From assembly GCA_021823875.1 (NCBI GenBank), contig JAKAMD010000209.1, positions 1 through 6,378 of the forward strand: DNA of 6,378 bases, written 5' to 3'. This DNA is from Pseudomonadota bacterium (lineage in GTDB: Bacteria > Pseudomonadota > Alphaproteobacteria > Rhizobiales > Xanthobacteraceae). The number at the start of each line of letters is the position of its first letter. The stretch's first letter is position 1. The notes beneath the pieces were generated by a model, which saw only the letters and a list, made by a program, of their open reading frames with translations, did not search any database and was not told the DNA's origin. Positions 1-5,863 of the stretch are shown one piece after another. The translations under genes were made by a program, and so were the position numbers.

Positions 1-1
1 G

Positions 2-685
2 GGCACGCACTTCGAGAACGCCAGCGGCTACCCGCACCCCGATCACTACACGACCGCGTATGACCTCGCGTTGCTCGCGCACGCGATCATCGCCGACTTT
101 CCCCAGTACTACGGGATCTACAAGATTCCATCCTATACGATCAGCGGAATCAAACAGGGGAACCGCAACCTGTTGCTCTACCGTGATCCGAGCGTGGACG
201 GCTTGAAAACCGGCAGCACCGCCGAAGCGGGCTTCTGCCTGGTGGCCTCGGCACTGCGCCACGACCAGCGAATGATCGCGGTCGTGATGAAGACCAAGAA
301 TCTCAGCGACGCCGCCAGTCAGGACGAGGCGCTGCTGAACTACGGCTTCAGCTTCTTCTCGAGCCACCTGCTCTACGCCCCGGGCAAGCCGCTGCTGACG
401 CCGCGCCTGTGGGAAGGCACCACCGACCGCTTGCCGGTGGGAGTCGCTCAGGCCGTCGAAGTGACGTTGCCGCGCGGCCATTTCCGCGACGTCAAGACCG
501 CGATGCACCTGCCCGCGACGCTGATCGCACCATTCCGGAAAGGCGAGACCGTAGGCACGTTGACGGTCAGTTTGGACGGCAAGCAGTTGATGACCGCGCC
601 GTTGGTGGCGCTCGCCGATGCGCCCCAGGCCGGCCTCTTCGGCCGACTCTACGACGAGGTGCTCATGTGGTTCCACCAGCATTGA
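2..685 (+). CDS. dacC: D-alanyl-D-alanine carboxypeptidase (PBP5/6 family, peptidase S11), C-terminal part, open at left edge
   Basis: This is the 3' part of a serine D,D-carboxypeptidase that trims the terminal D-Ala from peptidoglycan stem pentapeptides in the periplasm. About 227 codons are visible, and the frame is open from base 2, so the gene starts outside the window. The SxxK and SxN catalytic motifs are therefore not visible. The third motif, KTG, is present in VDGLKTGSTAEAGF (AAA ACC GGC at 206-214). Just before it lies the family segment with YKIPSYTISGIKQGNRN. After it come the rest of the transpeptidase fold and a beta-rich PBP5 C-terminal domain (about 370-625, ending KGETVGTLTVSLDGK). 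The final residues, GLFGRLYDEVLMWFHQH, form an amphipathic tail like the membrane anchor of E. coli PBP5/6. Gene order alone does not separate dacA from dacC; the family is certain, the exact paralogue is not. It ends with TGA and converges with the cysteine desulfurase gene. Confidence 0.93.
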   Translation, partial: GTHFENASGYPHPDHYTTAYDLALLAHAIIADFPQYYGIYKIPSYTISGIKQGNRNLLLYRDPSVDGLKTGSTAEAGFCLVASALRHDQRMIAVVMKTKNLSDAASQDEALLNYGFSFFSSHLLYAPGKPLLTPRLWEGTTDRLPVGVAQAVEVTLPRGHFRDVKTAMHLPATLIAPFRKGETVGTLTVSLDGKQLMTAPLVALADAPQAGLFGRLYDEVLMWFHQH

Positions 686-698
686 TGCGGCCCTGACG

Positions 699-791
699 GC
701 CCGCGCCGGGCGGTATCAAGCGCGTCTCCACGAGCCTCGTGCTGCAGCCTACGGACGGCTGCGCCTTGGCGTCCTGCTCGGCACGGACGCC
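699..791. terminator. Cluster of short inverted repeats between convergent genes, possible bidirectional terminator region
   Basis: The 181-bp gap between the carboxypeptidase stop and the desulfurase stop holds no convincing gene. It does contain four short inverted repeats in succession: GCCCG/CGGGC (699-711, 3-nt loop), CACGAG/CTCGTG (729-741, 1-nt spacer), GCAGCC/GGCTGC (744-762) and GGCGTCC/GGACGCC (768-791, 10-nt loop). None is followed by a T-tract on either strand, so this is not a textbook intrinsic terminator. The position between two converging genes makes a termination or 3'-end protection role plausible. In DNA this GC-rich, short stems also arise by chance. Confidence 0.3.
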
Positions 792-866
792 GCGGTGGAG
801 AGAGCCACGGAGGCGTAACCGCTGACTCGGCGGCATCCTTCGACGTCGGGACACCATCGGCACACT

Positions 867-2003
867 TCATGAAATGAGCCGACGCAAGTGCTCGACGACG
901 GCCTCGATTTCATCCCGGGTCGTCCCACGGCCGAGACTGAATCGGATGGCGCCCGCTGCGATCTCCCGATCGACGCTCATGGCTTCGAGGACCGGCGAAA
1001 CGGAGGCGGCACCCGTATGACACGCCGACCCGGTGGATGCAGCCACGTCCGGCATTTTCGACAGGAGATCGGCGCCGCGTTCTCCCCGAAAAGAGACGTT
1101 GAGGGTGTTCGGCAAACGCCGCTCGGGGTGGCCGTTGAGGACAACGCGATCGCCGAAAGCGGAGCGAAGGCGGCTCCAGAAGGCATCCCGCAGGGTGCGG
1201 ATAGGTTCGATTTCCGGGCCGATCCGCGCGAGCTCGCAGGCTTTGCCCAAGGCGGCCGCCAACATTGCGCTCTCGGTCCCCGCGCGTCGCGCGCCTTCGT
1301 GTCCGGCGCCATGGATCAACGGTTCGACCGCGAGTCCGCGGCGCACGAAGAGTGCGCCAATCCCTTTCGGCGCATACATCTTGTGTCCCGCCACGGACAG
1401 CAGATCCACGCCGAGCTCGTCGACCTTGGTCGTTATCTTCCCGACCGACTGCGCAGCGTCCGTATGGAGGGGGATTCCATGCGCGGCGGCGATCTTGCCA
1501 ATTTCGGCGATCGGCTGCACCGTGCCGGTCTCGTTGTTCGCATGCATGACGCTGATCAGGATTGTCTCGTGGGTGACGGCGCGCCGAACGTCATCGGGAT
1601 CGACGAGTCCGTGACCGTCCACGGGAAGATAGGTCACCGTGGCACCGAGCCGTTCGAGAAACCGGCAGGGGGCGAGAATCGCCGGATGTTCGGTGCGCGA
1701 CGTGATGAGGTGTGGAGACCGATCCGCACGGCGGAAATACATGCCCTTCAGCGCCAGGTTGTTGGCCTCACTGCCGCCGCTCGTGAAGACGATCTCGGAT
1801 GGGGTGCAACCGAGAAGCGTGGCGACCGATAGGCGTGCCTGGTCGAGTACCGCCCTCGCCGGCGCACCCGCCCAGTGCCCGCTCGACGGGTTGCCGTACG
1901 CGGTCGCGAGCAGTGGCCGCATGGCCTCGGCAACGGCGCTGTCGATCGGCGTGCTCGCGTTGTAGTCGAGATAGATCGGCTTGCCGAGACATTCGTTCGC
2001 CAC
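867..2003 (-). CDS. Cysteine desulfurase (NifS/IscS family, class V aminotransferase)
   Basis: This is a PLP enzyme that converts L-cysteine to alanine and leaves a persulfide on its own catalytic cysteine, for transfer to carriers or Fe-S scaffolds. The 378-aa protein has normal family length. Visible landmarks are YLDYNASTP (11-19), the phosphate-binding FTSGGSEANN (73-82), TEHPAI with the ring-stacking His106, ANNETG (155-160), HTDAAQSVGK with Asp182 and Gln185, SVAGHKMYAPKG with Schiff-base Lys208, and STGSACHTG with catalytic Cys328. The Cys loop is short, and the protein lacks the C-terminal extension of housekeeping IscS, so it looks NifS-like rather than a clear iscS. The start is GTG at 2003, with GGAG (2011-2014) six bases upstream. 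It lies 18 bp downstream of the DsrE gene on the same strand, so the two probably form an operon. No iscU, iscA or fdx is adjacent, which favours a sulfur-relay role over general Fe-S assembly; that is inference. Confidence 0.95.
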   Translation of the reverse strand: MANECLGKPIYLDYNASTPIDSAVAEAMRPLLATAYGNPSSGHWAGAPARAVLDQARLSVATLLGCTPSEIVFTSGGSEANNLALKGMYFRRADRSPHLITSRTEHPAILAPCRFLERLGATVTYLPVDGHGLVDPDDVRRAVTHETILISVMHANNETGTVQPIAEIGKIAAAHGIPLHTDAAQSVGKITTKVDELGVDLLSVAGHKMYAPKGIGALFVRRGLAVEPLIHGAGHEGARRAGTESAMLAAALGKACELARIGPEIEPIRTLRDAFWSRLRSAFGDRVVLNGHPERRLPNTLNVSFRGERGADLLSKMPDVAASTGSACHTGAASVSPVLEAMSVDREIAAGAIRFSLGRGTTRDEIEAVVEHLRRLIS

Positions 2004-2021
2004 CGCAACGCTCCGTCGATC

Positions 2022-2375
2022 TCAGAACACGAAGACCTTGTCGGCGGCGAGCGTCGTCTCGGCGAGCTCGTCCATGGTACTGCGCCGGGCGCGATCGACC
2101 AGGTCGGTCTCCGAGAGCCCGCGCGCGTCCATGCACGTGCCGCACAATAGAATCTGGTGCGGACCCGTTGCAAACCGCTTCAGCATTCGCTCCAAGTTGT
2201 AATAACCATCCGGTGTCTTTTGACCGCGCTTGCCACAGGCGACCGCGTCGGCCATCAAGAACACCGTCACTTCCGTGGCGGGATCTTTCTTGACGAGAGC
2301 GGCGCCGAGTCGCAATGCGTTGTAGCAGCGTTCCGTCCCATAGGGGGCGTCGTTCAGGATGAATAGGCTTTTCAT
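2022..2375 (-). CDS. DsrE/DsrF-family sulfur-relay protein
   Basis: This is a small cytoplasmic protein of the DsrE/TusD/YchN fold, 117 aa, the usual size. Members bind sulfur as a cysteine persulfide and pass it between proteins. It opens with the typical first strand MKSLFILNDAPYGTER and continues through VFLMADAV, QKTPDGYYNLERML and the signature LLCGTCMDARGL, ending with STMDELAE and DKVFVF. Cysteines are C17, C47, C78 and C81; C78, in the CGTC motif, is the likely carrier because it occupies the position of the active cysteine of TusD. The ATG at 2375 is chosen because a GGGAGG ribosome site lies about 7 nt upstream and homology begins there. The frame stays open upstream to 2681, but that part is Arg-rich and uncharacteristic. 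It is the first gene of the presumed operon with the cysteine desulfurase, and it diverges from the ArsR-rhodanese regulator. The specific sulfur donor and acceptor cannot be read from the sequence. Confidence 0.9.
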   Translation of the reverse strand: MKSLFILNDAPYGTERCYNALRLGAALVKKDPATEVTVFLMADAVACGKRGQKTPDGYYNLERMLKRFATGPHQILLCGTCMDARGLSETDLVDRARRSTMDELAETTLAADKVFVF

Positions 2376-2670
2376 TGGAATCCTCCCGTGGGTTTGATTC
2401 GTGTGTGTCAGCCGCCGATGACCCGGCGATGGTCCTCGACGCCTTTCTCGGCGTCTTTCCCGCGCAAGTCCAGCGCCGCCGAACGGCCGAATGCGGTGCG
2501 CACGGGAGGCGCGTGTCCAAGCGGTCGAAGCAGCGGCCGGGAGACGGACCGACCGGCAGTTGCCGCCTCCACACTGCACTCGACGAGAGGGGATGCGGTC
2601 ACGTGATCCGCAGGTCCCAACGGGCCCGGGTGCACTCAAGCCTCCGCATGAGGGTTGGCATCTCGCTGCC
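2376..2670. other. Long gap upstream of the DsrE gene, no supported gene
   Basis: These roughly 295 bases separate the DsrE start from the regulator promoter. Several frames are open, but their translations are Arg/Pro-rich and match nothing I recognise. One minus-strand frame (2408-2635, ending DHRRVIGG) reads somewhat more like protein near its end but has no identifiable domain. An inverted repeat GACGCC/GGCGTC (2438-2455, 6-nt loop) followed by TTT on the plus strand could be a small hairpin. If the DsrE operon starts at the AT-rich region near 2700, this would be a long 5' leader; no riboswitch motif was recognised and no good promoter was seen nearer to the gene. Confidence 0.4.
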
Positions 2671-2699
2671 TTGACAGTCATGTCTCATTAAATAATTAT
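2671..2699 (+). promoter_or_regulatory. Sigma70-type promoter of the ArsR-rhodanese gene
   Basis: A perfect -35 hexamer TTGACA lies at 2671-2676. With a 16 to 17-bp spacer, the -10 falls on TAATTA (2693-2698) or AATTAT (2694-2699), in an AT-rich stretch that stands out in a GC-rich region. It is followed by a ribosome site AGAGG (2716-2720) six bases before the ATG at 2727, so the untranslated leader would be short. The opposite strand reads TATAAT at 2700-2695, a candidate -10 for the divergent DsrE operon, but I see no good -35 for it. Confidence 0.6.
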
Positions 2700-2713
2700 A
2701 TTGAATAATTATT
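2691..2713. promoter_or_regulatory. AT-rich perfect inverted repeat, probable operator of the ArsR-type regulator
   Basis: AATAATTAT (2691-2699), a 5-bp spacer ATTGA and ATAATTATT (2705-2713) form a perfect 9-bp inverted repeat centred on 2702. It covers the -10 region of the regulator promoter and lies 14 to 36 bp before its start codon. ArsR/SmtB repressors bind AT-rich imperfect palindromes of this size over their own promoters, so autoregulation is the natural reading. Binding itself is inferred, not seen. Confidence 0.6.
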
Positions 2714-2726
2714 CTAGAGGAATCGA

Positions 2727-3419
2727 ATGTCAAGACAGGATCCGAAGCATCTCTTGTTCGAATCCCTCGCCGAAATCGCCAAGTCGCTGGGTCACGCCCA
2801 TCGCCTCGACATCCTCGAGCAATTGGCGCAGACGGAGCGCAGTGTCGAGGTCGTGGCCAAGCGCGTTGGCCTGTCCATAGCGAATGCCTCCCAGCACCTG
2901 CGCTCGATGCGTCGCGCCGGTCTCTTGGTTTCGCACCGGGACGGCAAGCACGTGATTTACGGATTGAGTGATCCGAGCGTGCTCGAGGCGCTCGCGGCGC
3001 TGCGCCGCATCGCCGAGACGCAATCGGCCCAGGTTCGAGATGTGATCGGCACCTACTTTCGGGCGCGTGATGCCCTCGAGCCCGTGCCGCGCCGGGAATT
3101 GGTCCGGCGACTCAAGGACGATCTCGTTACGGTGCTCGACGTGCGTCCCGTCGATGAATATGCCGCCGGTCACTTGCCGGCGGCGGTCAACATCCCCCTG
3201 CGGGAACTGACGCGGCGCCTGCGCGAGCTTCCGAAGGAGCGTGAGATCGTCGCGTACTGCCGCGGTCCACACTGCGTGCTCGCTTTCGAAGCGGTCGCGC
3301 TGCTGCGCGAAAGAGGGTACACGGTGAGGCGCTTGCAGGACGGTTTCCCGGAATGGAAGGCGGCGGGCCTGCCGATTGTTCGTACGAACGTCGCACCGCA
3401 GGGCCGCGGCCTAGATTGA
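2727..3419 (+). CDS. ArsR-family winged-helix regulator fused to a C-terminal rhodanese domain
   Basis: This 230-aa cytoplasmic transcription factor has two domains. Residues about 10-95 are an ArsR winged helix: HRLDILEQL, recognition-helix region LSIANASQHLRSMRRAGLL, and the wing with RDGKHVIYGL. Residues about 118-218 are a rhodanese domain: VTVLDVRPVDEYAAGHLPAA, the active-site loop CRGPHC (178-183), and the C-terminal DGFPEWKAAGLP. The first cysteine of the protein is C178; there is none in the HTH domain, so the metal or dithiol sites of classical ArsR/SmtB or BigR/SqrR proteins are absent. Sensing is likely through persulfide or di/polysulfide chemistry at C178/C183, which is inference. 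ATG 2727 has a good ribosome site. It is divergent from the DsrE and cysteine desulfurase genes, its probable targets along with its own promoter. The ArsR-rhodanese architecture is a known family, but its ligands are poorly defined. Confidence 0.93.
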   Translation: MSRQDPKHLLFESLAEIAKSLGHAHRLDILEQLAQTERSVEVVAKRVGLSIANASQHLRSMRRAGLLVSHRDGKHVIYGLSDPSVLEALAALRRIAETQSAQVRDVIGTYFRARDALEPVPRRELVRRLKDDLVTVLDVRPVDEYAAGHLPAAVNIPLRELTRRLRELPKEREIVAYCRGPHCVLAFEAVALLRERGYTVRRLQDGFPEWKAAGLPIVRTNVAPQGRGLD

Positions 3420-3834
3420 GAGCAGACGCGATGCCTGGCGTTCTCCCGCCGACTCGTTGGCCGGCCGTGACACTGGAAATCCACGATGGCGCGGCCCGGG
3501 ATCCATGCGCAGCGTGATCTGTACCGCGAACGGTTGCGGATCCTCCCGCCCGCCGATGCGACTGCCAACGGCACGAATCGCGCCAACCGGCGCTTGCTCA
3601 CCAGTCGACAATATGACCGATCACCATGGAACGAAGTCATGCGACGTCGATCGAACACGGGGTGAGAATAGACGGCCGGTACGATCGACCAACAGCCGGC
3701 CAACGTTCGCGATGATCCAAAGCTCGTCCGATCAATCTTCCAAGCGGCTTTCGTCGCCTGAAGTCGTGACCGCCGAGAAACCGGCTTTTTTGCGGACTGC
3801 CGCCAAGCCTTGTGAGCAACGTGGGGAAATCTCG
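3420..3834. other. 415-bp gap before the cupredoxin gene, no supported gene
   Basis: The cupredoxin frame is open back to 3457, but the upstream translation is low-quality, shows no signal peptide or domain, and is not taken as coding. Short inverted repeats are present: GTCGATCG/CGATCGAC (3646-3653 with 3682-3689) and GGCCGG/CCGGCC (3674-3679 with 3696-3701). No convincing -35/-10 pair for the cupredoxin was found, so its promoter cannot be placed. Confidence 0.4.
3772..3791 (+). terminator. Weak intrinsic terminator-like hairpin with T-tract
   Basis: A 4-bp GC stem GCCG/CGGC (3772-3775 and 3782-3785, loop AGAAAC) is followed directly by six T (3786-3791). It could end transcription from the regulator gene or attenuate transcription into the cupredoxin gene 43 bp downstream. 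The stem is shorter than usual, so this is tentative. Confidence 0.3.
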
Positions 3835-4488
3835 ATGATGATGCGTTCCGTCAAGCGCTTGTGTACCACCATGGCCCTACTTGGCGTGACCGTCGGTATG
3901 GCCTCTGGAACTGCTGTTGCCGCGAGCATGGCCGGCTCGGATGGCATGCAAATGGGTGCGATGCCGAAGGATCTTCCCAAGGCGGGCAAACCGATTGCCT
4001 TCGCGGCGGCGCAGCCGCTGATCGAATACAGCAATTCAGCCGGCGTGCGCATGGACCACGGAAAGCGCAATACCGTCATGTTCAAGGGGCAGGACATCCA
4101 CATTGTGATGGTGGCCGTGGAACCGGGGTTCCCGGATCAGACGTTTGAGATTCACAGGCTTGCCGATCCGGTGATAGCGGTATCGGCGGGCGCGAAGATC
4201 ACGTTGACGCTGCTGAACATGGACTATGGTGGAAGCATGGTTCACGGTGTGGTCATCGGCAAGGCCAAACCACCCTATAAAACGATCGTACCGGTGCCCG
4301 TTGCCGGACAGATCGCCGAAATACCCTTGACGATGCCGCGGACGTCGCAATCCCTCGGGAGATCCGGGTACTTCGTCGGCACGACTACGTTCAAGGCGCC
4401 ACAATTTCCCGGTCGCTATTACTATTTTTGCCAGATGCCCGAACATGCGAAATCCGGCATGTACGGTCAATTCGTAGTCATGCGGTGA
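3835..4488 (+). CDS. Secreted rusticyanin-like type I blue-copper protein (cupredoxin)
   Basis: This is a periplasmic single-electron carrier with one type 1 copper site. The 217-aa precursor starts at three consecutive ATG codons (3835, 3838, 3841) behind GGGGAAA (3823-3829). It has a signal peptide: basic MMMRSVKR, a hydrophobic core to about residue 22, and AVAA near 27-30 as the cleavage region. The mature part contains EPGFPDQTFEIH (96-107) and the hydrophobic strand KITLTLLN. Copper ligands are His137 (in MVHGVV) and Cys199, His204 and Met209 in YFCQMPEHAKSGMYG. From memory, these segments align well with rusticyanin of Acidithiobacillus ferrooxidans (ligands H85, C138, H143, M148; same Cys-x4-His-x4-Met spacing and the PGFP...FEVH strand). 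Rusticyanin accepts electrons in the iron-oxidation chain; here the partner is unknown, since no cytochrome c or oxidase is visible. A Met-rich stretch (M32, M38, M40, M43) follows the signal peptide. Rusticyanin-like is well supported; the physiological role is not. Confidence 0.88.
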   Translation: MMMRSVKRLCTTMALLGVTVGMASGTAVAASMAGSDGMQMGAMPKDLPKAGKPIAFAAAQPLIEYSNSAGVRMDHGKRNTVMFKGQDIHIVMVAVEPGFPDQTFEIHRLADPVIAVSAGAKITLTLLNMDYGGSMVHGVVIGKAKPPYKTIVPVPVAGQIAEIPLTMPRTSQSLGRSGYFVGTTTFKAPQFPGRYYYFCQMPEHAKSGMYGQFVVMR

Positions 4489-4713
4489 GATGCCCTCGAA
4501 ACGGCGAGACCTCGAGGTCGAAGACCTAAAGCCCAGCTCGCGCGTGATCATCGATCAATTGCCGGATCTTGCGGGCACGACCGGGTCCGACTCGCCGTCT
4601 GCCCAGTGGCCATCCGTGCTACACGCGACCTGCCAGCGACGCCGCGTGCAAGCAGGCCGGTCGCTTCATGTTCGCAGGCACTAGAGCCCGCGCCGGCTCG
4701 GCCGCTGATCCCC
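4489..4713. other. 225-bp gap between convergent cupredoxin and TfoX-domain genes
   Basis: No gene is supported. A 12-bp perfect palindrome, GACCTCGAGGTC, lies at 4508-4519, 19 bases after the cupredoxin stop. A stem GAGCC/GGCTC (4684-4699, 6-nt loop) lies just beyond the TfoX-domain gene stop. Neither has a T-tract; either could contribute to 3'-end formation of the converging transcripts. Confidence 0.3.
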
Positions 4714-5079
4714 TCAGCGAAGACGTTTGCGGGTCCTCGCTGGCCGGTCCCTGCGCGCCACCATTGCCGCCGTAACCGCGCGGCGCGCCCACGCAGCGCA
4801 CTGGTCGCCGTCTTCGAGCACGTCCACCGGAACTTCGAAGTAGCTCAAGCTCACCTGCGGCCGGGCTGCATACGGCCTGAACGGCCGCATCCCGCGCGCC
4901 TCGTACTCGGCCCGATCGTCCTCCGCCACTTTCAAGTAGAGTACGTCGTTCGAGACGATCCCGAAGAACACGTCCGCACAATACAAGCCGACGCCGCCGA
5001 ACATGCGCCGCGAACGAAGGTCCGGCAACGGCGCGATCTGTTCCAGCACATAATTCAGATATTCCAATGATGTCGCCAT
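4714..5079 (-). CDS. TfoX/Sxy N-terminal-domain protein
   Basis: This 121-aa protein consists essentially of one TfoX_N domain. Visible family features are LEYLNYVLEQIAPL (5-18), the very typical RRMFGGVGLYC (24-34), FFGIVSNDVLYLKV (38-51) and RAEYEARGMRPFRP (56-69), with YFEVP at 80-84 and a basic tail RRDRPARTRKRLR. Full-length TfoX/Sxy is a competence activator acting with CRP, but stand-alone N-domain proteins like this are widespread and mostly of unknown role, so competence should not be assumed. The start at 5079 (MATSLEYL) fits the family N-terminus; ATG at 5091 in the same frame is an alternative, and neither has a well-placed ribosome site. It is divergent from aqpZ (72 bp between starts) and convergent with the cupredoxin gene. 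Confidence 0.87.
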   Translation of the reverse strand: MATSLEYLNYVLEQIAPLPDLRSRRMFGGVGLYCADVFFGIVSNDVLYLKVAEDDRAEYEARGMRPFRPYAARPQVSLSYFEVPVDVLEDGDQCAAWARRAVTAAMVARRDRPARTRKRLR

Positions 5080-5151
5080 GGTCTGCCGCATTGTCCTACA
5101 ATCAAGCCGGCAGCGAATAAATCGGGACAATTCAAGCACGGGGAGATGACC

Positions 5152-5850
5152 ATGAACCTTGGCAAGCGTTGTGCTGCGGAATTTTTCGGCACGTTCTGGC
5201 TGGTTTTGGGCGGTTGCGGCAGCGCGGTCGTCGCCGCGGCTTTTCCTCAGCTGGGCATAGGTTTCGTCGGTGTCGCCTTGGCATTCGGCCTGAGCGTGCT
5301 GACCATGGTATACGCGGTCGGGCCGATTTCAGGAGGGCACTTCAATCCAGCCGTCTCGGTCGGCCTCGCCGCCGGCGGTCGCTTTGGCTGGGGGGATTTG
5401 ATTCCCTATATCGCAGTTCAGGTGCTCGGCGCGATCGCCGCGGCCGGGGTGTTGTTTCTGATAGCGACCGGCAAACCGGGTTTCAGCGCGGCGGCCAGCG
5501 GTTTCGCCAGCAACGGGTACGGCGCCCACTCGCCCGGCGGGTACTCACTGCACGCGGTGATGATCTGCGAGCTGGTGATGACGGCGTTATTTGTGTTCAT
5601 CATCATGGGCGCAACCTCCAAGCGCGCGCCCGCCGGATTCGCGGGCATCGCGATCGGTCTCGCATTGACGTTGATTCACCTGGTCAGCATTCCGGTCAGC
5701 AATACGTCCGTCAACCCCGCTCGCAGCACCGGCCCGGCGATTTTTCAAGGCGGCTGGGCGCTCCATCAGCTGTGGGTGTTTTGGTTGGTGCCGCTGGTGG
5801 GTGGCCTCGCAGGCGGCGCGATATACCGGGGTTTGTTCGGCGCCGATTGA
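5152..5850 (+). CDS. aqpZ: Aquaporin Z, inner-membrane water channel (MIP family)
   Basis: This 232-aa six-helix channel carries rapid osmotic water flow across the inner membrane. It shows very high apparent similarity to E. coli AqpZ over its full length, from AAEFFGTFWLVLGGCGSAV to GAIYRGLFG. Both pore motifs are present: HFNPAV with N65-P66-A67 and SVNPARS with N188-P189-A190. The aromatic/arginine selectivity residues match the water-specific type: Phe45, His176 (LTLIHLVSIP), Thr185 and Arg191. GlpF-type residues are absent, so it is a water channel rather than a glycerol facilitator. ATG 5152 is preferred because GGGGAG (5140-5145) lies six bases upstream; the in-frame ATG at 5146 abuts that site. 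It is apparently monocistronic, diverging from the TfoX-domain gene and followed by a strong stem-loop. No clear promoter was recognised. Confidence 0.97.
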   Translation: MNLGKRCAAEFFGTFWLVLGGCGSAVVAAAFPQLGIGFVGVALAFGLSVLTMVYAVGPISGGHFNPAVSVGLAAGGRFGWGDLIPYIAVQVLGAIAAAGVLFLIATGKPGFSAAASGFASNGYGAHSPGGYSLHAVMICELVMTALFVFIIMGATSKRAPAGFAGIAIGLALTLIHLVSIPVSNTSVNPARSTGPAIFQGGWALHQLWVFWLVPLVGGLAGGAIYRGLFGAD

Positions 5851-5863
5851 AGCGGTGTCGATA

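Noticed and set aside
888..1832. Long plus-strand open frame inside the cysteine desulfurase gene
   Set aside because: It is an antisense shadow of a fully conserved desulfurase, with no recognisable domain of its own.
2408..2635. 75-codon minus-strand frame upstream of the DsrE gene
   Set aside because: The last part reads somewhat like protein, but there is no recognised domain and the upstream part is Pro/Arg-rich; kept only as part of the unexplained gap.
2022..2681. Longer 219-codon version of the DsrE gene starting near 2681
   Set aside because: The extra ~100 N-terminal residues are Arg-rich and unlike DsrE proteins; a strong ribosome site and the family N-terminus place the start at 2375.
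3457..4488. Longer 343-codon version of the cupredoxin gene
   Set aside because: The upstream 126 codons show no domain, and the signal peptide and ribosome site fit a start at 3835.
4508..4519. 12-bp palindrome GACCTCGAGGTC after the cupredoxin gene
   Set aside because: No loop, no T-tract and no second copy nearby; a single short palindrome in GC-rich DNA is weak evidence for an operator or terminator.
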